Source: CBDCVO01 sp965223085
GTDB taxonomy: Bacteria; Pseudomonadota; Gammaproteobacteria; Ga0077536
Assembly (NCBI GenBank): GCA_965223085.1
Contig: OZ244981.1
Location: forward strand, 2,852,001-2,916,000
Reading direction: 5' to 3'
Length of the DNA: 64,000 nt
Part shown: in pieces, positions 36,137 through 46,028 of the stretch
How the letters are laid out: the number at the start of each line of letters is the position of its first letter
Numbering within the stretch: the first letter of the stretch is position 1
Made by a program: the position numbers and the translations under genes
Notes under the pieces: generated by a model
Database searches by the model: none
What the model was told of the DNA's origin: nothing
The model's input: the letters and a program-made list of their open reading frames with translations, nothing else

Positions 36137-37327
36137 CTATCTGGTGTCACCTAGCGGTCTGTCGGACAACCACCCACGGCATAGTTCCACGACCTCACGT
36201 TGCTTTTCCGGTTGGTCGCGATAGTAATGGGTCGCGCCGTCGATGCGTTCGAAGCGCTTGTCGACGCTGCCCAGCAACTCATAAATGCGTCGCGGGTGCG
36301 AAGCCGGGGTAGCGTCGTCAGCGCCGTTTTCGATGACTAACGCGGGTATTGAAATGTGCGGTGCGTTGTCCGCAGTTTTACTTCGCGTACGCTCCACAGA
36401 CCATTGCGATAACCAGGCCCTTAACGTGGTGTAGCGCGCGAGGCCTGCCGGTGTGGCGTTCGCAAGCCGCGGATCGCCGAGATAGCACCAGTTGGATTGC
36501 CGCTCATTCGGATCAACCAAAGGATCGATCCAACGCGGATCGCACATGGTACGGTGGACGATGAAGCCGCGTTCACGGGCGCCATTGTTTGCTGATTCTA
36601 GGGCAGTTAATTGCGTTTCCACCCAGGATGTAATGCGCCGGTTACGCGCGCGCTGTGCAGCGCGAAAGCGCGCTAAAAATGCCGCGCCGAATGGCGGGCG
36701 AACTATGGGGTCAGTCGCGTAGATGTCGAGCTCGGGAGCGCTTTGATCGGGATCGATTTCATCCGTAACCGCAGGGTCAAGCCACTCCGTTAGCGTTTCG
36801 GCACGGCTCAGGTGTGCCGCGATACTCATGATCGCATCCGCTCGAGGCAACTGCGCGGCAGCCAGATCGAGTGATTCACCGCTCGGGGTATTTGTTATCG
36901 TCGGTCGCTCGGCCTGCGCTTGATAAAATATCGAAAGCGATCCGCCACCACTCCAACCGACAAGCACAACGTTTGCGTAGCCGAGTTCGTCGCGCGCGTA
37001 GGTAATGTGCGCTCCCATGTCGAGCAGCACTTTTTCCATAATCAGCGGGGTGTCATTACGCGCGTAGCGGCTGGTACAACACATAACGTGCAAGCCGCTT
37101 TCGACCAACGCCGTTGGCAGCGGCAACAGACCGAGGGCTGAGGCCGGATGCATGAACAACAGTACGGTGTCGCTGTCGCGGGTGCGCGGCAACAACAACT
37201 GACCTTCGAGAAATACCCGGCCCGCCTGACCGGCAAACCCATAAACCTCAGCGAACAAACTTTGTTCGTCGAACGATAAGTTATAGACGCGACGCTCGAA
37301 AGCTTCTCGCAGCGGTTTGATTTTCAC
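36137..37327 (-). CDS. Alpha/beta-hydrolase fold protein
   Basis: The 396-residue protein shows VLLFMHPASALGLLPLP in the oxyanion-hole region, VVLVGWSGGGSLSIFY with the nucleophile elbow GWSGG (Ser), HISIPALVIENGADDATP placing the acid, and a late HYY in ERIDGATHYYRDQPEKQ for the histidine. The middle has a large lid region. Esterase or C-C hydrolase activity is expected. It lies 6 bp after the VOC-family gene on the minus strand, so the two probably form an operon. Confidence 0.85.
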   Translation of the reverse strand: MKIKPLREAFERRVYNLSFDEQSLFAEVYGFAGQAGRVFLEGQLLLPRTRDSDTVLLFMHPASALGLLPLPTALVESGLHVMCCTSRYARNDTPLIMEKVLLDMGAHITYARDELGYANVVLVGWSGGGSLSIFYQAQAERPTITNTPSGESLDLAAAQLPRADAIMSIAAHLSRAETLTEWLDPAVTDEIDPDQSAPELDIYATDPIVRPPFGAAFLARFRAAQRARNRRITSWVETQLTALESANNGARERGFIVHRTMCDPRWIDPLVDPNERQSNWCYLGDPRLANATPAGLARYTTLRAWLSQWSVERTRSKTADNAPHISIPALVIENGADDATPASHPRRIYELLGSVDKRFERIDGATHYYRDQPEKQREVVELCRGWLSDRPLGDTR

Positions 37328-37333
37328 GATCGA

Positions 37334-37837
37334 TCACGCCACCGATTTCGCGGACGCTTTGCGCGTATTCCATTTATCCATTTCTTGTGCGGCGTTCTGT
37401 GCGAGGTCGCGCCACATGGCGGGATTGTCCGTTCGGACCGACATTTCGAGTCGGTGCCCGTTGGGGTCGTAGAAATACCAACTATCGCAGATGCCGTGCG
37501 CAACCGGACCGAGAACCTCGGTACCCATATCGCAGAGACGTGTGGCGATCGCTTCGGCGTCCGCGCGCGTGTCGACCTCTAGTGCTAGGTGTTGGGCCCA
37601 ATCGTTTTGCAAGCCGGTCGCCGGACCTTCGTCATCGAGAATATCAAAAAACGCAATAAAGCTGCCGTCGACCATCTCAAAGAACACGTGGTTGTGTGGT
37701 TCTTTACGTTGCAGGGAGGGAACGTATTCTTGGATCAGCACGGCGGCGAGTTTGAGGCCGAGGGCGTCGACGTAGAAACGCCTCGTCGCCTCCGCGTCGC
37801 GGCAACGATAGGCGACATGATGTAGTTTTCGTAACAT
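37334..37837 (-). CDS. VOC-family (glyoxalase/extradiol dioxygenase-like) protein
   Basis: The 167-residue protein has the paired beta-alpha-beta-beta-beta modules of the VOC fold: LHHVAYRCRDAEATRRFYVDALGLKL at the start and HLALEVDTRADAEAI plus WYFYDPNGHRLEM later. Candidate metal ligands are His7, a His in the second module and the Glu of HRLEM. Members act as glyoxalases, epimerases, resistance proteins or extradiol dioxygenases. It precedes the hydrolase gene at 36137, so a ring-cleavage and hydrolysis pair is possible but unproven. Confidence 0.82.
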   Translation of the reverse strand: MLRKLHHVAYRCRDAEATRRFYVDALGLKLAAVLIQEYVPSLQRKEPHNHVFFEMVDGSFIAFFDILDDEGPATGLQNDWAQHLALEVDTRADAEAIATRLCDMGTEVLGPVAHGICDSWYFYDPNGHRLEMSVRTDNPAMWRDLAQNAAQEMDKWNTRKASAKSVA

Positions 37838-38064
37838 AGCAACTGCTCCTGTGTCGTCGTCAAACGTGCGACCGCTTGCGCGTATCGCCGTGTGGACACC
37901 TTAGTAGGGTCAAGCACCCACACAGTTAGTGTATCGGGTTTAACAGCCTCTCGGATAAGGTTTCGGATGCCTCGGTTAACGATTCTATGGTGCTTGCGGT
38001 GCGCGTAAAAACAACGTAGTGGGGAGCACCAAGCCGTGATATTGCAATGAGGAGGAGCAGTTCG

Positions 38065-39294
38065 ATGTCTGTGGGTAAAAGCGTTTCAGCTACTTGGCCA
38101 GACCTAGCGTCCACGCGCGCCGAAGTGCTTGGCCGTGTCACCGAGATCTTACCGCTGCTGCGCCGCAATGCGGTGGCTGCAGAGAGCAATCGCGATCTAT
38201 CACAGGAAAGTTTTACCACGCTGGTGGAATCCGGCGCGCTACGGCTGTTCGCACCACGTCGCGCTGGCGGTTTCGAAGCAGGTTACCGTACTTACGTCGA
38301 AACCGCCCTGTTGCTGGCGCGCAGCTGCGGGTCGTCTGCCTGGCTGTCGTTCATTCTTAACCATGGCGATTGGCAAACCGGACAAATGGGCGCGTCCGTT
38401 CAGGACGCTGTGTGGGCCACCGGTGCAATCGAAAAGGTGGCGGTACCGCTCGCGCCCGCACCAGGCTGGCGTGCGACGCGGGTCGATGGCGGTACGGTGA
38501 TCAATGGCGAGTGGCCATATTCCTCTGGCTGCGCTCACGTCAAGTGGGCGCTCATCGGTTTTCCGTTAATCGGTGACGACGAGCTACCGGTTGACAACGT
38601 GCTCGGTCTCATTGCCACCCAAGGCCTCGAGATCCGCGATACCTGGCACGTAACGGGTATGGCGGGTACCGGCAGCAATACGTTCATCGTACGTGAGGTG
38701 TTTATACCCGATGAATGGACGATCACGCTTTCGGATCTGCTTGCGCATCGTTTCCCGACACCGCACCGTGGCGAAGCGCTGTTCCATATGGACGCGGGTG
38801 TGATCTTTCATACCGCAACCTTGGTACCGGTAATCGGTCTCGCGAAGGCGGCTTTCGATCTCACGCTTGCGCGAATAAGATCGAAGCCAAAACCGATAAC
38901 GTATAGCTTCTATACCGACACGACGAAATCGCCGGCAACGCAGTTTTGCATGGCACGCGCGTCGTGGTTAATCGACACCGCCGTCGAGCAGGTGCGCGCC
39001 ACAGCGGATGCCATCGACCGACAAGCGCTCACGGCGAAGCCGTTTTCAGGGGACGAGCGTGCGCGTTTCGCGATGCGTGCCGCGCAGGGGCATCGCCTGT
39101 GTCGTGAAGTGATGGATCTATTGCTCGATGTGCAGGGGGCTGGCGCGTTCGCGCTCGATAACCCGCTGCAACGCCTGTGGCGTGACATGCACATCGCGAG
39201 TCGTCACGGATTGTCGGTGCCTGGACTCAAGCAGGAAATCTACGGTCGGGCGCTGCTCGGTGCACACGAACAACAAATGACGCCGATGATTTAG
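38065..39294 (+). CDS. HsaA-like flavin-dependent monooxygenase (acyl-CoA dehydrogenase fold)
   Basis: The 409-residue protein (ATG chosen 8 bases after GGAGGAG) has an acyl-CoA dehydrogenase fold, but its features are those of group D flavin monooxygenases such as HsaA or 4-hydroxyphenylacetate hydroxylase relatives: GALRLFAPRRAGGFE, SCGSSAWLSFILNHGDWQTG, NGEWPYSSGCAHVKWALIGF, WHVTGMAGTGSNTFIV and the C-terminal FALDNPLQRLWRDMHIASRHG. They hydroxylate phenols or sterol rings with reduced flavin from a separate reductase, which is not seen here. Confidence 0.82.
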   Translation: MSVGKSVSATWPDLASTRAEVLGRVTEILPLLRRNAVAAESNRDLSQESFTTLVESGALRLFAPRRAGGFEAGYRTYVETALLLARSCGSSAWLSFILNHGDWQTGQMGASVQDAVWATGAIEKVAVPLAPAPGWRATRVDGGTVINGEWPYSSGCAHVKWALIGFPLIGDDELPVDNVLGLIATQGLEIRDTWHVTGMAGTGSNTFIVREVFIPDEWTITLSDLLAHRFPTPHRGEALFHMDAGVIFHTATLVPVIGLAKAAFDLTLARIRSKPKPITYSFYTDTTKSPATQFCMARASWLIDTAVEQVRATADAIDRQALTAKPFSGDERARFAMRAAQGHRLCREVMDLLLDVQGAGAFALDNPLQRLWRDMHIASRHGLSVPGLKQEIYGRALLGAHEQQMTPMI

Positions 39295-39585
39295 GCTGGA
39301 TATTACAACCCGGCCGAAGGCAGTCGCAAAAAGACGTTGTGTACCGCTGGAAAGATTTGATCATCCCTGGGGGTCAGCGTCTGAGAGATCCCCACGACAT
39401 TAGCTGGAGCGCGCGGTTTAGCGCACAGAATGGAGCATAAACGGTAACTGGCAAATTGAAGCGTTGCTGCGGGGCAATATCAACGACCGCCAGATTACAT
39501 CGCCCTAAACAACAGCGAGCTTAGGTTTGTGCTTACGCGTTAAAACGCGCTCTGTCCCTGAGACCATGAGAAATCGATGCCAATG
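39295..39585. other. Intergenic stretch
   Basis: No intact gene is seen. A short frame around 39335-39440 reads VYRWKDLIIPGGQRLRD and ISWSARFSAQNG and could be a remnant, but it has no start and soon stops. Confidence 0.25.
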
Positions 39586-40629
39586 TCAGTGCACTCGGTT
39601 TGCAAGGTCGGCGCGGACCTTAGCGAGGATGCGCTCGAGGGCGAAATAGTCCATTTCGCCAGTGTCGATCTGCTGTTTTTCCGCAGCCGAACTGAACACG
39701 AGTTCACCGAGCATTTCGAGTCCGCCAAGCCGCGGAGCCTCCACCTCGCCCGGGGTACGAACCCGGGTCCGGGGCACGAAGTACAGCGAAATCTCGCCAC
39801 TGTCCGCGTGGTTGATCGCCATGATATTCGCGCTCAAAATGGCCGCCTGGGCACGATTGCGGGCATTCCAGGTACGCGCCCACGCCGCTGCCTGCGGCAC
39901 CACTACGTCCTCGCGCCCGCGCCAATAAGCGAAGCGGACAGGGTAACCTTCGGTGAATTCGCGTGCGGCATCGTCGCAGGCAGCAGTGACCCTTTCGATC
40001 GGAAACGGTGGGTGATTGCGCGGTCTGCGGAAGCACTGGAAGTGCAGGTGGCCGGGGATCGATGCGCCCGCGTCGATGCCGTTGTAGAAACCGAGATAAC
40101 CGGGCGCGCGACTCACCAACGCCGCGAGATCGGCGATCATATCGCCGATCGGTATGCCCCCGTCACCATTTGAGGACCACGTCTGCGGTCGGTGCGTCGG
40201 GCTCGCGACGATGGCGTGAGCGGGCGCGAGCGGAAACGGGTTAATCCACGCAATGTAGTTGCGCTCGTTGAGCTCGAGCTCGTATCCGAGTTCCGTCCCA
40301 TCCTGTTGCCATACGATGTTCGTCGGACACAGAAAACAGCCGCCGTTTTCGACCGTTTGCCCGGCGGGTGGTGTTTTTTTTCCGTTACCGTTGAAACGCT
40401 GCGCGCGTTTCGGGTTGAATTGAATCAGCAGCACGTTGTCGGGCTGTTCCGGGTGAGCCACGACGTACCGTTCGATATCGGACAGATCGTCGCGTACGAA
40501 GCCGGACGCGAGCTGATGCGCGTAGAGGGCATCAAGCGCCGCCCCGAGGTTGCCGTGTTCGGCTTCGACGCGTCGGAGTATCCCATTCAGGACCCGCCAT
40601 GCATGCCGATATTGATCGTTGTCTAACAT
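39586..40629 (-). CDS. HIT-like nucleotidyltransferase/phosphorylase (DUF4922-type)
   Basis: The 347-residue protein carries CFLCPTNIVWQQDG (zinc-type Cys pair region), NPFPLAPAHAIVASPTHRPQ and PGHLHFQCFRRPR, an HxHxQ active-site motif like that of GalT and GDP-glucose phosphorylase-type HIT enzymes. Such proteins transfer nucleotide to, or remove it from, a sugar phosphate via a histidine intermediate. Divergently transcribed with the P-loop kinase gene across about 200 bp. Beside a GlgC and a sucrose-phosphate-synthase-like enzyme, a sugar-nucleotide substrate is likely. The exact reaction is not known. Confidence 0.7.
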   Translation of the reverse strand: MLDNDQYRHAWRVLNGILRRVEAEHGNLGAALDALYAHQLASGFVRDDLSDIERYVVAHPEQPDNVLLIQFNPKRAQRFNGNGKKTPPAGQTVENGGCFLCPTNIVWQQDGTELGYELELNERNYIAWINPFPLAPAHAIVASPTHRPQTWSSNGDGGIPIGDMIADLAALVSRAPGYLGFYNGIDAGASIPGHLHFQCFRRPRNHPPFPIERVTAACDDAAREFTEGYPVRFAYWRGREDVVVPQAAAWARTWNARNRAQAAILSANIMAINHADSGEISLYFVPRTRVRTPGEVEAPRLGGLEMLGELVFSSAAEKQQIDTGEMDYFALERILAKVRADLANRVH

Positions 40630-40833
40630 GTCACGAAATAGTTAGGCGCCAAAATAGCGCGCGATTATACTAGAAACAATCGCGAATAATTTTGAGGCCG
40701 CTGCTAGTGCTCTTAAAATCAATCACGCCGACGAGTGTAGGCGATGGTTGTCACGACGGACAGGAAAATGTTCGCACGACGGGCACGGTTGGTACGGCTT
40801 GAATCACATTTCCAAACGGGGATCTGTTAACAA

Positions 40834-41481
40834 ATGCAAGGCGACGCGATTGTCGTAGAAACGCATCACCGCCGCGCTGCGCGCTGTGTGTGTGAACACA
40901 TATTATCGGATGTACAGCAACCGGGGCGCCGCTACGTCGTGAGCGTGGCGGGGGAGTCGGGTTGCGGCAAATCGGAAACCGCCCAGGCGCTGGCCGAGGA
41001 GCTTGCGAAACACGATATTCCCGCCGCAATACTGCAGCAGGACGACTACTTCGCGTATCCGCCGCGTTCGAACGACCGCGCTCGCCGCGACGATATCAAC
41101 CGGGTTGGTCCACACGAGGTACACCTCGAGGTTATGGACGAGAATCTGCGCACGTTCCTAGACGGAGCAACGAAACTCGTCAAACCGCTCGTCGTCTACG
41201 AGCACGATGAAATCACCGAGGAGGCGCTCGATGTTGTACACACGTGCGTGTTGGTCGCAGAAGGGACGTATACGAGCCTACTCGCGAATGTCGATGCACG
41301 GGTGTTCATCGATCGCACCTACCTCGAAACGCGGGCGCACCGCGAGAAGCGGGCGCGACATGCCGCGGAGCTCGATCCGTTCATCGATCAGGTGCTCGCG
41401 ATCGAACATCGCATCATTTCCTCGCACAAGGCGAATGCCGATTTGATCATCGCGGCGGACTACTCGGTAAGCAGCGCCTAG
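40834..41481 (+). CDS. P-loop kinase, uridine kinase/phosphoribulokinase-like
   Basis: The 215-residue protein has a Walker A loop VVSVAGESGCGKSETAQALA, an acidic acceptor region QQDDYFAYPPRSND, and VVYEHDEITEE, in the pattern of uridine kinase, pantothenate kinase and phosphoribulokinase relatives. CVLVAEGTYTSLL corresponds to the Walker B-like strand. It should phosphorylate a small hydroxylated metabolite. It lies 27 bp before the glycosyltransferase gene on the same strand, suggesting it phosphorylates the acceptor sugar of that enzyme or a product. Confidence 0.7.
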   Translation: MQGDAIVVETHHRRAARCVCEHILSDVQQPGRRYVVSVAGESGCGKSETAQALAEELAKHDIPAAILQQDDYFAYPPRSNDRARRDDINRVGPHEVHLEVMDENLRTFLDGATKLVKPLVVYEHDEITEEALDVVHTCVLVAEGTYTSLLANVDARVFIDRTYLETRAHREKRARHAAELDPFIDQVLAIEHRIISSHKANADLIIAADYSVSSA

Positions 41482-41508
41482 TGCAGGTTATTTGAGGGAC
41501 GGACACTA

Positions 41509-42927
41509 GTGCATGTTGCGTTTCTGAACCCGCAGGGCAATTTCGACGTCGCGGATTCTCACTGGACGGAGCATCCCGACTTCGGTGGCCAACTCGTGTA
41601 CGTCAAGGAGGTCGCTCTGGCCCTGGCGGGGAGCGGGGTACAAGTCGATATCCTGACCCGCCGCATTGTCGATCCGAACTGGCCTCAATTCAGCGCTAGG
41701 ATCGATCACTACGATACGGAGCAATCCGGTCTTCGCATCGTCCGCATTGCCTGCGGCGGCGATCGTTTCCTCGATAAAGAAAAGCTCTGGCCGTACCTCG
41801 ATGACTGGGTTGCGAGGATCCTCGAATTCTACGCCGACGAATTGCCGGATTTTTTTACCGCCCATTATGCAGACGGCGGCTATACGGGCGCATTGATCAA
41901 ATACCGCACGGGGATCGGATTCACGTTTACCGGTCACTCGCTCGGTGCCCAGAAGCTCGACAAACTCGGCATGAACCCAGGCAACGCGCCAGAACTCGAA
42001 CGGCGCTTCCATTTCGCCAAGCGCATAGCGGCCGAACGGATCAGCATGCGCGAGGCCTATCGCGTCATTACGTCTACCGTTCAGGAGCGCAGAGAACAGT
42101 ACGGACACCCATTGTACGAGGGCGCGATCGACACCGCTGACGACGCTCATTTCGCGACGGTGCCACCGGGCGTCAACCAGCGCATCTTCGGACCCGATCC
42201 CGGACCGCTAGACGACGCAATCGCCGCATCACTTGGGGCGCGCCTCGACCCGCTCGAAGTGCCGCGGATCGTCATATCAAGCCGCCTCGACGAAAAAAAG
42301 AACATTCTCGGCGCCGTGTGCGCGTATTGCGGATCCGAAAACCTGAGGCAGCGTTCCCGCTTGGCCGTCTACATGCGAGGCGTCGATGATCCGTTCGCCG
42401 AACGCGACAAGGTCCCCGAGATCGAGCGCGCGGTGCTGGCGCCGATTCTCGAACTCATCGATCGCTCTGGCGCACGCGGTCTCGTCGATTTCGTTAACGT
42501 CGATTCGCAGCACGCCTTAGCGGCAAGCTATCGCTTCTTCGCCAAGCGTGGTTCGGTCTTCGTGCTGAGTTCGTTCTACGAACCGTTTGGGCTCGCACCG
42601 ATCGAGGCCGGCGCCTGCGGACTCGCGGTCGTCGCCACCGCCAACGGCGGGCCGACAGAGATCTTTGCCGATGGATCGGGCGTGCTCGTTGATCCACAAG
42701 ATACCGAGGCGATCGCCCGCGGTATCGCGCACGCGCTAACGGAACATCGTACACTCGCCGCGCGCATCCGGCGCCGCGTCGACTCGAACTACACTTGGGC
42801 CAAGACGGCCGAGGCTTATCTGGCGATCATCGAGGCGGGATATACGCTGACGTCTGCGCCGCAGCACGCGGCCCCAGCGCTCGATGCCAGCGCGCGTTTG
42901 CGCGCCTACCTAAACCGTAAAACCTAA
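41509..42927 (+). CDS. Sucrose-phosphate-synthase-like glycosyltransferase (GT4)
   Basis: The 472-residue protein starts at GTG 8 bases after GAGGGAC. The N-terminal half has FLNPQGNFDVADSHWTEHPD and FGGQLVYVKEVALAL (the GGQ loop for the acceptor), and FTGHSLGAQKLDKLG. The donor half has VISSRLDEKKNI and SSFYEPFGLAPIEAGACG with the retaining GT4 ExxxxxxxE motif. These are the marks of sucrose-phosphate synthase and related disaccharide-phosphate synthases. The donor would be an NDP-sugar; ADP-glucose from the adjacent GlgC is a natural candidate. No phosphatase (SPP) domain is fused. Confidence 0.82.
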   Translation: MHVAFLNPQGNFDVADSHWTEHPDFGGQLVYVKEVALALAGSGVQVDILTRRIVDPNWPQFSARIDHYDTEQSGLRIVRIACGGDRFLDKEKLWPYLDDWVARILEFYADELPDFFTAHYADGGYTGALIKYRTGIGFTFTGHSLGAQKLDKLGMNPGNAPELERRFHFAKRIAAERISMREAYRVITSTVQERREQYGHPLYEGAIDTADDAHFATVPPGVNQRIFGPDPGPLDDAIAASLGARLDPLEVPRIVISSRLDEKKNILGAVCAYCGSENLRQRSRLAVYMRGVDDPFAERDKVPEIERAVLAPILELIDRSGARGLVDFVNVDSQHALAASYRFFAKRGSVFVLSSFYEPFGLAPIEAGACGLAVVATANGGPTEIFADGSGVLVDPQDTEAIARGIAHALTEHRTLAARIRRRVDSNYTWAKTAEAYLAIIEAGYTLTSAPQHAAPALDASARLRAYLNRKT

Positions 42928-42930
42928 GAC

Positions 42931-44217
42931 CTACCTGAGTGGCGTGGCGGGTAGGTATTCCCGCACCTGTCCGAACATGCTGCGATTCGCTACGACGACG
43001 CCGTTATCGGTGCGATGATAACGTTTAGCGTCAGCCTCAGGGTCTTGCCCAATCACGGTACCAGCGGGGACTTCGCAGCCGTTGTCGAGGATCACTCGGC
43101 GCAAGCGGCAGTTCGCGCCGATGGTACAGTCGGGGAGCGCGAGCACGCCGTCCAGTTCGCAACCGGCATCGACCTTTACGTTCGAGAATAGCAACGACCG
43201 GGAGAGCTGTGAGGAATGCACGACGCAACCGCCGCTGACCATGGTTGCGTTGACGGTGCACGACGAGGTCGTCTTGGCGTCCGTGAACGTCGCAGCGGGG
43301 TACTGCGGTTGGTAGGTCCAGATCGGCCAATGCCGATCGTACAGATCGAGCGCGGGCTCAGGGCCGACGAGTTCCATGTTGGCCGTGTAGTAAGAATCAA
43401 TGGTACCCACATCGCGCCAATAGCCCTCTGCATGACCACGGTCACGCAGAAAGAAAGCTTGCACATGACGGCCGGTTTCGATCGCGTAAGGGATAATGTT
43501 CTTACCGAAATCATGATTAGAAGCGACGTCTTCGGCATCACGCTGCAGTTCGCTGGCGAGATAATCAAACGAGAAAACGTAGATCCCCATACTGACAAGC
43601 GCGCGCTGGGGATCATTCGGCAGCGAGGTCGGGGCGCTCGGTTTTTCCTCGAATGCCATGATGCGATTCTGCGCGTCTACGCTCATGACGCCGAAGTTCG
43701 AAGCGTCGGCTAAGGGTGCACGGGTGCAGGCGACGGTGAGGTCCGCGGCGGACTCCACGTGCGCGGCGAGCATCTCGCCATAGTCCATTTTGTAGACGTG
43801 ATCGCCCGCGAGAATGAGCACAAATTCTGGACGGTGACTCGCGATAATATCGAGAGACTGGTAGACGGCGTCGGCGGTCCCCTGGTACCAGGTGTCTTCC
43901 TCGAGCCACTGTTGCGCGGGAACGAGTTCGACAAACTCACCGTATTCCGTGCGCAAACCGTTCCAACCCTCCATGATGTGCCGGATCAGGGAATGGGACT
44001 TGTATTGCGTCAGAATACTAATCCGCCGGACGCCGGAATTCAGGCAATTCGACAACGCGAAATCGACGATCCGATACTTACCGGCAAACGGTACGGCGGG
44101 CTTTGCACGCCAATCCGTGAGCATCTTGAGACGCGAGCCACGCCCGCCCGATAGGACCAGCGCGAGCGTGCTGCGAGTCAGCCGGCTAATGAATCGGGTC
44201 GTGGTGGTCATGCTCAT
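42931..44217 (-). CDS. glgC: Glucose-1-phosphate adenylyltransferase
   Basis: The 428-residue protein has TLALVLSGGRGSRLKMLTDWRAKPAVPF (nucleotide-binding GGxGxRL and the PAVPF end), FALSNCLNSGVRRISILTQYKSHSL, WYQGTADAVYQ, LILAGDHVYKMDY and a left-handed beta-helix C-terminus. It makes ADP-glucose from ATP and glucose 1-phosphate, the committed step to glycogen and some disaccharides. Its 3' end is 3 bp from the end of the glycosyltransferase gene (convergent). No glgA or glgB is present here, so its ADP-glucose may serve the adjacent glycosyltransferase. Confidence 0.93.
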   Translation of the reverse strand: MSMTTTTRFISRLTRSTLALVLSGGRGSRLKMLTDWRAKPAVPFAGKYRIVDFALSNCLNSGVRRISILTQYKSHSLIRHIMEGWNGLRTEYGEFVELVPAQQWLEEDTWYQGTADAVYQSLDIIASHRPEFVLILAGDHVYKMDYGEMLAAHVESAADLTVACTRAPLADASNFGVMSVDAQNRIMAFEEKPSAPTSLPNDPQRALVSMGIYVFSFDYLASELQRDAEDVASNHDFGKNIIPYAIETGRHVQAFFLRDRGHAEGYWRDVGTIDSYYTANMELVGPEPALDLYDRHWPIWTYQPQYPAATFTDAKTTSSCTVNATMVSGGCVVHSSQLSRSLLFSNVKVDAGCELDGVLALPDCTIGANCRLRRVILDNGCEVPAGTVIGQDPEADAKRYHRTDNGVVVANRSMFGQVREYLPATPLR

Positions 44218-44238
44218 AGGAACGACGCAGGTTTGGTC

Positions 44239-45114
44239 TCAGAGATGCGCCTGATACCATGCGAGCGCGTCCTTTGCGGACTGCTCGACCCATTCGGGCT
44301 GGTAGATGTCGTAGTGGCGTATAGGGTAACTGACCCAACGTTTTGGCTCCCCGGCGCGGTCGAACATTTGCCGATAACCATCCGCCTTGCACAGATCATC
44401 GTGCTCGGCGGCGATCAACATCAAGGCCCGAGGCGCGATCCGATCCGCAACCTCGATGGGTTTGTAGCGAAGGGTCGCTTCGGCGGACTCCCAGGAGATC
44501 TCGCAATACAACTCGGGGGCGGCCTCCAACGCCGCTGCCATGAACTCGCTCGTCTGCGGGCTGTTCAGCAGCGTGGCGACCGAAACGGCTTCGCCCTTGC
44601 CCGTCAGTACGCGGGCTTTTCGATCCTTGTCCAGGCGTTCGAGAAACGCCTCGCGCTCGGCGGTCGAGAAATTGTCGGTCAACAGCCGCCAACCGTCGCC
44701 GTAACCCACCTGTCCGACGGCGCACTTCACGCGTTCGTCATGCGCCGCCGCCGCCACGACATGCGCGCCACCGTTCGACGTGCCCCAGATACCGATGCGA
44801 TCGGGATCGATTTCCGCTTGGCATCCGAGCCAGGTAACCGCGTTCCGAATGTCCTGTAACTGTTCCTCGGCGATGATGCGCCATTTCGTGCCTTCGCTTC
44901 CACCAAAGCCGCGGTAGTCGAATGCTAGCGTCGGATAGCCGGCCGCGACGAAGTATTCGGCGTAATCGCGCAAGATTACCGAACGCACCCCGCTGTACCC
45001 GTGACAGAGCACGATTCCTGGGCGGCGATCCGCGGCCGATAGATCGTCGGGCAAATAATAATCGGCCTCGAGCCGCGAGCCTTCACTGAAAAATTGTACC
45101 ATTCGTTCCTGCAT
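44239..45114 (-). CDS. Alpha/beta hydrolase, dienelactone hydrolase/peptidase S15-like
   Basis: The 291-residue protein includes GIVLCHGYSGVRSVILRDYAEYFVAAGYPTLAFDYRGFGGSEG, IGIWGTSNGGAHVVAAAA with the nucleophile elbow GTSNGG, MLIAAEHDDLCK for the acid and PIRHYDIYQPEW with the His. These are cytoplasmic hydrolases of uncertain substrate. It is 21 bp upstream of glgC on the same strand, so it may share its transcript. Confidence 0.85.
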   Translation of the reverse strand: MQERMVQFFSEGSRLEADYYLPDDLSAADRRPGIVLCHGYSGVRSVILRDYAEYFVAAGYPTLAFDYRGFGGSEGTKWRIIAEEQLQDIRNAVTWLGCQAEIDPDRIGIWGTSNGGAHVVAAAAHDERVKCAVGQVGYGDGWRLLTDNFSTAEREAFLERLDKDRKARVLTGKGEAVSVATLLNSPQTSEFMAAALEAAPELYCEISWESAEATLRYKPIEVADRIAPRALMLIAAEHDDLCKADGYRQMFDRAGEPKRWVSYPIRHYDIYQPEWVEQSAKDALAWYQAHL

Positions 45115-45399
45115 AGCCCTCTCCGATCGTCGTCACTTTAAAAGCCAAGTGGGAGCTCGAGAAACACCGGGTAAATGAAATCCCGGCGTGCCAGGCGCAG
45201 CGGTTCGGTCCGCGGGGCAGGGAAGCCCGGCGAATTCACGTTGCGGGGACGCGAGTATTCGTGTGCGTCGTCTACGTAGCGGTATGCAGCCAAAAGGTGT
45301 GCCCCCGAATCCGTGTGCTTCTCGAGGCCTCAGTGTAACGCACGCAGAACTTACATGGGACACCTCGGTGAGTAGGGCGAGGCGTTTCACAAAGCAATC

Positions 45400-46020
45400 A
45401 CGCCGATGTTCGAACGGCGTTTACGTTGCCAAGCATTTCAAACCTTCATGGCAAAACAACCACCCAGCATGGTCGTCATGGAAGCCTGTGCCATGGCACA
45501 TCACTGGGGCCGTCGCTTCCAAGCCATGGGACATGACGTCAAGCTGATCCCAGCACAACACGTTAAACCGTTTGTTCGCGGCAATAAGAACCGTAATGAC
45601 GCCTTAGCGATCGCTGAAGCCGCTGCTCGACCCCATCTCAAACCCGTCCTCATTGAAATCGGTCGAACAACAACAAGTCTTAGCCCGGCATCGGATCCGA
45701 GAACGATTAAAACACCAACGCACCCAACTCATGAACCAAACCCGCGGTCTATTAGCAGAGTTCGGCATCGTTTTTGCCCAAGGGCATCGCGCGTTCCGAG
45801 AAGGCCTATGTCAAGCCATCGAAGATGAACAACCCACACCCGCTTTTAAGGCGACCTTGCAACAACTTTATGAGGAATACCAAACCATCAACCAACGCAT
45901 CGATGACATCGAACAAACCATCCAAGCGCGCCTCGACGCGTCGCCGGATGCCTCCCTGCTACAATCCATCCCCGCTGTCGGCCCCTGGGTGGCCTCTGCG
46001 GTTATCGCCAAGACGGTGCT
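45400..46020 (+). pseudogene. Decayed IS1111/IS110-type transposase
   Basis: A third, divergent relative of the IS1111-type transposase. It starts abruptly at TPMFERRLRC (missing the first ~24 residues), keeps MVVMEACAMAHHWGRRF, has GNKNRNDALAIAEA where the intact copies read GNKTDRNDAL (one catalytic-type Asp and neighbours lost), and shifts frame near 45650 into SVEQQQVLARHRIRERLKH. It ends near SIPAVGPWVASAV without the catalytic-serine domain. Truncated at both ends and dead. Confidence 0.85.
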
Positions 46021-46028
46021 CAGGGTGC

